Translations under genes and position numbers: made by a program | Source of the DNA: a virus | DNA length: 62,643 nt | Reading direction: 5' to 3' (one strand) | IMG/VR virus record: IMGVR_UViG_3300044691_000243 | Location: 1-62,643 of that record | Shown here: positions 57,781 to 62,643 of the stretch, piece by piece | Layout: every line of letters starts with the position of its first letter | Position numbering within the stretch: position 1 is the first letter of the stretch | Notes under the pieces: generated by a model | Database searches by the model: none | The model's input: only the letters and a program-made list of their open reading frames with translations | What the model was told of the DNA's origin: nothing

Positions 57781-58080
57781 TTAGGGGGCAGTGATCCGGA
57801 ACGATATAGTATCGTTCTTGATCTCCGATCGGCTGTCTACTGCTTGAACGTCAATAGTGAACACTTCGTTAGCAGAGCCGCCGGCGACCGTGAATATGAG
57901 GCGGGTGTTCGACCCCACCGTGGGCGCTCCGATCACGATATCTGTTGGCTGCGGGTTGTTCTTCGGGTCGAGAATGACGGTCCCGCTTGTCAGGCTGGTA
58001 CCTTCTTCCAACCAGTTCGAGTAGTCGAGCTCATAGCGAATTTTGTCGCCGGCGCTTTGAGTTTTCTGTGCGATCAACAT
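57781..58080 (-). CDS. Beta-domain virion protein, paralogue of a fibre N-terminus
   Basis: 99 residues. KTQSAGDKIRYELDYSNWLE and the later SRSEIKNDTISF correspond to [20 protein letters not shown] and [12 protein letters not shown] at the N-terminus of the next collagen-like fibre. The whole protein equals that fibre's first domain. It may be a free adaptor copy or a decoration subunit. Confidence 0.75.
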   Translation of the reverse strand: MLIAQKTQSAGDKIRYELDYSNWLEEGTSLTSGTVILDPKNNPQPTDIVIGAPTVGSNTRLIFTVAGGSANEVFTIDVQAVDSRSEIKNDTISFRITAP

Positions 58081-58091
58081 CGTAGCCTCCT

Positions 58092-59468
58092 TTATGCGCT
58101 GCAGTATTCCGTGGCGAACACGAGGCCAGAGCCACCGTTGCCGCCAGCAGCGCTCACAGCGCCGGCTGTAGTTCCACCAGAGCCACCGCCGCCAGTGTTG
58201 GCTGAGGCGTTGTTACCGGCGATGGCAGCGCCGCCAGAGAAAATGGCGGCGGTCGCACCGGGGCCAAGATGGCTCATCCCACCGAATGACGTTGAAGTAA
58301 ATACACCACCCGAAGAATTATATTCACCAGAACCTCCGGGATTGCCGGCGATGGTCAGGGTACCTGTGCCAGCTACACCGCCAGCGCCGCCATTTCCAAC
58401 CTGGGCGGCCGATCCAAAAAGGCCTCCCGAGCCGCCCTTACCGATACATAGCGTCCCCACGCTGGTGTCAGAACCGGCAGAACCGTTGTTCGCTCCGGCC
58501 GCACCGCCGGCTCCGCCACCGCCTATTGTGACGGCCTGCGACGCACCGATAGTGGCTTTGCTCGCGATGAGGCGTGAGTAGCTACCTGAACCGCCACCAC
58601 CGCCGGCATAGTTCTGGGACGCGGTACCTGATGAACCGCCGCCCCCACCGCCACCTCCCACGGCCTCAATGATGCAATAGAGCAGGTTGGCATTGGGGGT
58701 GTAGGTACCGTTTGCCGTGAATGTCTGGGTCCGAATTACTAGTGTTGCGCCGGACCCTGTTGCGCCCGTAACGCCCGCTGTGCCTGTGTTGCCAGTCGGC
58801 CCAGTTACACCTTGGATGCCCTGCGCCCCGGTGGGTCCAGTCACACCCTGTATGCCCTGGGCTCCCGTGGGGCCTGTGGGTCCAGTTACGCCTTGGATGC
58901 CCTGAGCTCCCGTGGGTCCAGTTACGCCTTGGATACCCTGGGCTCCCGTGGGGCCTGTGGCGCCAGTCGCACCAGCTCCTCCCGCAGTGCCTTGCGCTCC
59001 AGTAGGCCCTCCGGCCCCGGTAGGACCAGTCGCGCCAGCGCCAGTCGCGCCAAAACCTGTTGGACCTGTTGCTCCCGTGACCCCTGTAGTTCCACTAGCT
59101 CCTCCTGGACCCGTGGGCCCGGGAGGGCCAACTATAGAAATCATCAAACCTTGGTTGCCAGTATTTGTAGCTGATCCCCCGTTGGTAACTATCGTAAAAT
59201 TAACGTGATCATATCGAATTTCTCCACGCGAAGTAGACTGCACGAAGATCGCGTTGAACACCGCGTTCAGCGCGCCGTTGCTGATGAAGTAGTAGAACCC
59301 GCGCCTGGTGTAATCAATCAAGATGCCGTCGCACACCGCGGAGCCGCTATCGATCGTCGCGGTCACCCCGGTGAGGACTTCCCCATCCCCAAGCCAGCTG
59401 TCGCAGTCCACATGGTAACGGATGCGATCTCCAACCTGCTGAATTTTAGTTCCAATCAATGGCATCAT
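58092..59468 (-). CDS. Collagen-like tail fibre protein C
   Basis: 458 residues in three parts: an N-terminal beta domain shared with the 57781 gene, a collagen-like shaft (about 110-240) with GPTG and repeated [10 protein letters not shown] units, and a Gly-rich C-terminal domain ([20 protein letters not shown]) ending with [16 protein letters not shown]. The Gly-rich tip resembles fibre tips that bind host receptors. Shaft repeats are nearly identical at the DNA level, so length may vary between isolates. Confidence 0.85.
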   Translation of the reverse strand: MMPLIGTKIQQVGDRIRYHVDCDSWLGDGEVLTGVTATIDSGSAVCDGILIDYTRRGFYYFISNGALNAVFNAIFVQSTSRGEIRYDHVNFTIVTNGGSATNTGNQGLMISIVGPPGPTGPGGASGTTGVTGATGPTGFGATGAGATGPTGAGGPTGAQGTAGGAGATGATGPTGAQGIQGVTGPTGAQGIQGVTGPTGPTGAQGIQGVTGPTGAQGIQGVTGPTGNTGTAGVTGATGSGATLVIRTQTFTANGTYTPNANLLYCIIEAVGGGGGGGGSSGTASQNYAGGGGGSGSYSRLIASKATIGASQAVTIGGGGAGGAAGANNGSAGSDTSVGTLCIGKGGSGGLFGSAAQVGNGGAGGVAGTGTLTIAGNPGGSGEYNSSGGVFTSTSFGGMSHLGPGATAAIFSGGAAIAGNNASANTGGGGSGGTTAGAVSAAGGNGGSGLVFATEYCSA

Positions 59469-59728
59469 AAAATCCTTGGTGGTAGATCGATTACGCGAGA
59501 GTTCGGCGGCACAGAGACCACGCGAGAATTCGGCGGCACAGAGACCACGCGAGAATTCGGCGGCACAGAGACCACGCGAGAATTCGGCGGCACGGGTATC
59601 ACGTGCTCAACGTGGGATATTGACATCCGTCGTTCCTGCGCCGGGATAGTCACGACGCGAGCGGCGGCCGGGATCGTCACCGTGCGGCTTTGCGGCGGGA
59701 TCATTATGACGATCGCTGCGTTGCTCAT
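59465..59728 (-). CDS. Small protein of PPNSRVVSV repeats
   Basis: 87 residues built from short beta repeats: a degenerate set ([20 protein letters not shown]) and four near-identical copies of VPPNSRVVS. Each repeat would add a strand to a beta solenoid or spike. The identical copies lie on a 27-bp tandem DNA repeat (59494-59596). Coupled to the collagen-like fibre gene by ATGA. Confidence 0.78.
   Translation of the reverse strand: MSNAAIVIMIPPQSRTVTIPAAARVVTIPAQERRMSISHVEHVIPVPPNSRVVSVPPNSRVVSVPPNSRVVSVPPNSRVIDLPPRIL
59494..59596. repeat. 27-bp tandem repeat within the PPNSRVVSV gene
   Basis: Three full units starting CGCGAGA(A/G)TTCGGCGGCA and a partial fourth. Near identity between units suggests recent expansion by slippage or recombination, a way to change repeat number in a surface protein. 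Confidence 0.85.
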
Positions 59729-59735
59729 GGGGTCC

Positions 59736-60332
59736 TCAACATATCAGTGCAGCGTGGCTCATCGGCGGGATCGTTATCGCTGAGCCATCCCACCCCGAAA
59801 AACCTGTTGGGACAGCCTGCTGAAATGAGGTGGCGCCAAAATTCACTGTCCACTTCTCCGTTGAAGCGTTTGAAACGACCGCTGGTAGATAGGTTCCTGC
59901 CGAAATCGAGATAGCCGCGCTGACTCCGCCTCCGGATGTGACGTTCTCGAACGTCACTGTGTTAGCGGTCAGATCAAGGCGAATGCCTAGCCAATCCCCC
60001 GTTGCAAACGCGCGGCCCGGTACAAGTTGGCCCGTCGAAGAGCCGCCCTTCCATATCGCGCGGCTGTCATACACGACGCAACCATTAGCGGCGCCCCCTC
60101 CACCGAGGCCGCTAATGGTTGCCGTCCCCGAAATTCCGATGCCAAAACAGCTGTCTGAACCACTAGCGAGGACGGTAAGCTGGGCTTCCATATACCACTT
60201 ACCGGACGATTTCGCGGCGCTACTTGTAGCGAAAGCGCCACCGTCGGCGCTGGGCGTAGTATACGAGTAGATCAGGTTGCCGCCTGACAGCGTCCCATTC
60301 AAAACTGTTGCTGGGTCGAGCGTAGACGCCAT
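59736..60332 (-). CDS. SPRY/lectin-like tail protein
   Basis: 198 residues. SGKWYMEAQLTV, FGIGISGTATI, CVVYDSRAIWKGG, FATGDWLGIRLDLTANTVTF and TEKWTVNFGATSF follow the SPRY domain order (concanavalin-like sandwich). The domain binds ligands at its loops, so this is probably a receptor-binding or decoration protein. It stands among collagen-like fibres and repeat proteins. Confidence 0.8.
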   Translation of the reverse strand: MASTLDPATVLNGTLSGGNLIYSYTTPSADGGAFATSSAAKSSGKWYMEAQLTVLASGSDSCFGIGISGTATISGLGGGGAANGCVVYDSRAIWKGGSSTGQLVPGRAFATGDWLGIRLDLTANTVTFENVTSGGGVSAAISISAGTYLPAVVSNASTEKWTVNFGATSFQQAVPTGFSGWDGSAITIPPMSHAALIC

Positions 60333-60334
60333 TT

Positions 60335-61171
60335 TTAGTTCCTAACCACCTTCAAGTCGACGGTCACTCGCTGGATCGTCGTAACCGAGTTCACGTTGAA
60401 GGCCAGGATATCCCCCGCGCTGATCGCAACAGTCCAGCCACTCAACGTGGCGTCTTGCGCCTTCAACGCAGACGAGATGGTCGGCGGGGTAGATGAGGTG
60501 ATCTTGTCCGCTACAGCAGGGTGCGTGGGAGGGGCAAAATTTGCGTAAGTACACTTGAAGATGTCGACCACCACCGAGCCAGTCTGGTCGGCAAGCGAAG
60601 TCACTTGCTGGATCGTACAGTTGAAGTCAACTTGCAGATAGCCCTTGATGCCCGTCGTGAGGACCGCGCCGCCGCCGTCGATGACGAACTGCAGGCCAGC
60701 GACTTGCGACGGGCCGGTGGCGCCGGTGTTTCCAGTCGGGCCCGTGACGCCAGTCGCGCCGGTCGGGCCACCAGACGGTCCGGTGACGCCCTGTGTGCCA
60801 GTTGGTCCCGTGGGGCCCGTTCCCAGTGGACCAGTAGGCCCAAGCGGTCCGCCAGAGCCCTGGACGCCGGTGGGTCCAGTCGCACTAAAACCGGTCGGGC
60901 CCGTGGGACCAGTACCGCTAAAGCCAGTTGCCCCCTGGTTACCCACAGGGCCCGTAAAGCCAGTCTGCCCACGAGGGCCCGTCATGCCAGAGGGGCCGGT
61001 CGCGCCGCCGCCCGTGGGGCCAGTCGCGCCAGTGAATGACGCCGAGGTAGGTCCGGTCGAGCCGGTGTTGCCGGTCGGGCCCGTGGGTCCGCCAGAAGGG
61101 CCCGTGGGGCCGCCGATCACAACAACCGGCTGAGCCATAATCGGGGCAGGAGAGATGATGTTGACGGTCAT
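60335..61171 (-). CDS. Collagen-like tail fibre protein D
   Basis: 278 residues. After a short beta start, residues 22-160 form a Gly-X-Y shaft dense in GPTG (for example [18 protein letters not shown]). The C-terminal 120 residues form a beta domain ([20 protein letters not shown], ending [12 protein letters not shown]) that would trimerise and bind. Thr-rich Gly-Pro-Thr triplets again offer glycosylation sites. Confidence 0.85.
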   Translation of the reverse strand: MTVNIISPAPIMAQPVVVIGGPTGPSGGPTGPTGNTGSTGPTSASFTGATGPTGGGATGPSGMTGPRGQTGFTGPVGNQGATGFSGTGPTGPTGFSATGPTGVQGSGGPLGPTGPLGTGPTGPTGTQGVTGPSGGPTGATGVTGPTGNTGATGPSQVAGLQFVIDGGGAVLTTGIKGYLQVDFNCTIQQVTSLADQTGSVVVDIFKCTYANFAPPTHPAVADKITSSTPPTISSALKAQDATLSGWTVAISAGDILAFNVNSVTTIQRVTVDLKVVRN

Positions 61172-61173
61172 GA

Positions 61174-61545
61174 TTAGCTCTCCGTGACGCCTTGCTTGAC
61201 TTGCAGCTCGCCCTGCATCAGCTGCACGCGGAGCGGCGGTACCGAGCCGTCGTACATGACTAGATCGTAGACGTATTCAGCAACGGGAAGATTGGCCAGG
61301 AGGGTCGCCTCCGGGACGTTCATATGGAGGACGCGCTGCACGACATCGTCGACGACGATCGAGCCCGAGGCTGTGCTGGCGGTAAACAGCGCCGCGGCAT
61401 CATCGCGGCTGGCCTTCACTTCCAGCTTGAAGTTCTGCCCGGTGAAGCTCCAGGTCGTATCTCCGACCACGCCGAACTGAAACGCGTCCTGCCACGTCAC
61501 CGTGTTCGCGATCGTGATGTTCACCCATGCGGAAGTGAGGGCCAT
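61174..61545 (-). CDS. Small beta-rich structural protein
   Basis: 123 residues from an ATG overlapping the upstream stop (TGATG), GAGGAG just before it. [20 protein letters not shown], then [20 protein letters not shown] and [13 protein letters not shown] match a small phage structural domain seen near tail genes. Probably a head-tail or fibre-attachment component. No firm family name. Confidence 0.72.
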   Translation of the reverse strand: MALTSAWVNITIANTVTWQDAFQFGVVGDTTWSFTGQNFKLEVKASRDDAAALFTASTASGSIVVDDVVQRVLHMNVPEATLLANLPVAEYVYDLVMYDGSVPPLRVQLMQGELQVKQGVTES

Positions 61546-62228
61546 CAGAAGCTCCTCTCGTTGGCGCTGCCGATCGCCGGCACACCGCTCTGCTGACTGG
61601 CCGCACGGAACTGCTGCGGGAAGCGCCACGCCGCGGCACCATTCGTGTTGGCGCGCATCTTCGCAATACGAGCCCGCGCGATGGCATCACGAAAGCGTTT
61701 GAGGTGGTACGCACTCTGCTTGTCGTTGGCGTAGGCCTTGCCCGGCTGCGACATCATCTTCCCAAGTAGTCCGTCGAGGATGCCAACGTGCCAGATCGGC
61801 AATACCCACGAGGGCGCGATCGGCATCTGATGCCGGTCAGTCGGCAGGGAGACGTTCGTACATACGGTGACTTGATAGTAGCCGGAGACGTTCGGCGCCT
61901 GCATGAGGACAAGCGTGCCCAGATCGGGCATGAGTGCTGGCACAAAAGACGTGTTCGGGTTCGGAACGATCGTGGTGGGCGGAACTACCGGCCCCCAGTC
62001 GCTAACCCCGACGAGACTGATGATCTGACCCTCGATCGGCTGGACCGGGTACGATTGGGTGTTCGGCTGGTAGGGGACGGTAATATCCTGGGTCCAGGAA
62101 CGGCTGTCGTTGAAGAACTCGGACAGGACGTCATAGAGCTCGCCAAGCAAGCCGGCATCGGACGCGCCGACGAGCTTGATGCGCGCTTGGTTCATCAGCT
62201 GGTCGAAGTCGGTTTTATTTATCGCCAT
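61545..62228 (-). CDS. Head-tail adaptor protein
   Basis: 227 residues from the ATG at 62228, with AGGGG upstream. The N-terminal helix pair (DFDQLMNQARIKLVGASDAG, LLGELYDVLSEFFNDSRSWT) and the following beta region (YPVQPIEGQIISLVGVSDWG) are typical of podophage adaptor proteins that fix the tail to the portal. The C-terminus is basic (KRFRDAIARARIAKMRAN). Confidence 0.75.
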   Translation of the reverse strand: MAINKTDFDQLMNQARIKLVGASDAGLLGELYDVLSEFFNDSRSWTQDITVPYQPNTQSYPVQPIEGQIISLVGVSDWGPVVPPTTIVPNPNTSFVPALMPDLGTLVLMQAPNVSGYYQVTVCTNVSLPTDRHQMPIAPSWVLPIWHVGILDGLLGKMMSQPGKAYANDKQSAYHLKRFRDAIARARIAKMRANTNGAAAWRFPQQFRAASQQSGVPAIGSANERSF

Positions 62229-62233
62229 TGGTC

Positions 62234-62641
62234 TTACCCCTGTGCCTGCTGCGGCATGATGGGGCCACGCCCGACCAGAATATTGTTGAATATCGCCATG
62301 AACTTCGCGGCGCGATCGTCCTGGATGTCTTCCTGGTCGCGCTCTAACGCATGGGCACAAAGTCCGTGCAGGAACGCCAGCCGGAACGGGGGCTCGATTA
62401 GTACCTTCGAGCCGTCGTTACCGGGGAAAAACTGGACACCCGACGGGGCGTCTACCTTCTTGTTGTAGACGAAAAGATCAGCGCGAATGCGCCGCCCCTC
62501 CAGGAGCGTGACGTTCATCGCGGTGAGCAAGCTGGGATCGTCGTAACGATATGGGATAATGGTATCCTGCAGCAAGACGCGCGCGTCGTTGATGTAGTCC
62601 GTGATCGTCTCCAACGCGCTGGATGTGGTGACTGCGGCCAT
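62234..62641 (-). CDS. Head-tail connector/adaptor protein
   Basis: 135 residues; the ATG lies three bases from the right edge. SALETITDYINDARVLLQDT, RRIRADLFVYNKKV and PPFRLAFLHGLCAHALERDQ fit small DUF-type head-completion proteins found just after the major capsid gene. This supports the idea that the capsid gene lies immediately outside the window. Confidence 0.75.
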   Translation of the reverse strand: MAAVTTSSALETITDYINDARVLLQDTIIPYRYDDPSLLTAMNVTLLEGRRIRADLFVYNKKVDAPSGVQFFPGNDGSKVLIEPPFRLAFLHGLCAHALERDQEDIQDDRAAKFMAIFNNILVGRGPIMPQQAQG

Positions 62642-62643
62642 GG

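Noticed and set aside
59494-59596. Regularly spaced repeats resembling a CRISPR array
   Set aside because: Units are contiguous without spacers and are in frame with a repeat protein.
1-62643. Integrase, excisionase, lysogeny repressor of CI type, or tRNA genes
   Set aside because: No open frame shows tyrosine or serine recombinase motifs, and no cloverleaf-like sequence was noticed; a reading by eye cannot fully exclude a short tRNA.
1-62643. Direct terminal repeats marking genome ends
   Set aside because: The first and last bases share no sequence, and genes are cut at the left edge, so the edges look arbitrary.

Overview
The window is most of the genome of a tailed double-stranded DNA phage with a podovirus-like gene set. 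It carries a P22-type portal, a large terminase, a tail nozzle-like protein, a very large internal virion protein and no tape-measure or sheath gene. The host is probably an alphaproteobacterium: the phage encodes a winged-helix regulator whose recognition region closely resembles the CtrA/OmpR C-terminal domain, and a small secreted protein at 40512-40895 that I associate with rhizobial phages (from memory, unverified). I see no integrase, tRNA gene, CRISPR array or phage RNA polymerase, so transcription presumably depends on host polymerase. Whether it is strictly lytic cannot be decided.

Layout. Bases 1-17.9 kb are almost all leftward: a scaffold-like gene cut by the left edge, small virion proteins, a methyltransferase and two glycosyltransferase-like genes, collagen-like and SGNH-hydrolase tail proteins, portal, TerL, endonuclease VII, a metallophosphoesterase, a possible small terminase and the CtrA-like regulator. 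From 16.8 to 18.9 kb lies a gene-poor control region with a terminator in the late leader, strong hairpins, an AT-rich iteron-like array of GGACATTT (likely origin) and a candidate early promoter. From 18.9 to 40.6 kb genes run rightward: small early genes, a MoxR ATPase with a VWA metallopeptidase, two HNH endonucleases, family A DNA polymerase, nucleotide-metabolism proteins, PD-(D/E)XK and VRR nucleases, an SF2 helicase and a 1064-residue primase-helicase. From 62.6 back to 40.5 kb genes run leftward again: head-tail adaptors, collagen-like and lectin-like fibres, lysis genes, nozzle-like protein, internal virion proteins and small membrane proteins.

The late genes at both edges have the same direction, and no major capsid gene is present. 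The two edges therefore probably join on the genome through a short missing piece holding the rest of the scaffold gene and the capsid gene. Genes are packed very tightly: ATGA, TGATG, TAATG and TTGA overlaps occur at most junctions, which I used to choose starts.

The most striking signal is a 15-bp palindrome, TTACCGYSRCGGTAA, found at least 21 times. It lies in intergenic gaps and inside genes, in three different reading frames, and is densest in the early region. It also sits in the same conserved codons of both HNH genes and provides the stop codons of two genes. It looks like a genome-wide protein-binding site (operator, stoperator or segregation/packaging mark) for a factor not yet identified. 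A ribbon-helix-helix protein at 40338-40622 is one candidate reader. A second theme is a possible virion-glycosylation cassette beside fibres rich in Gly-Pro-Thr.
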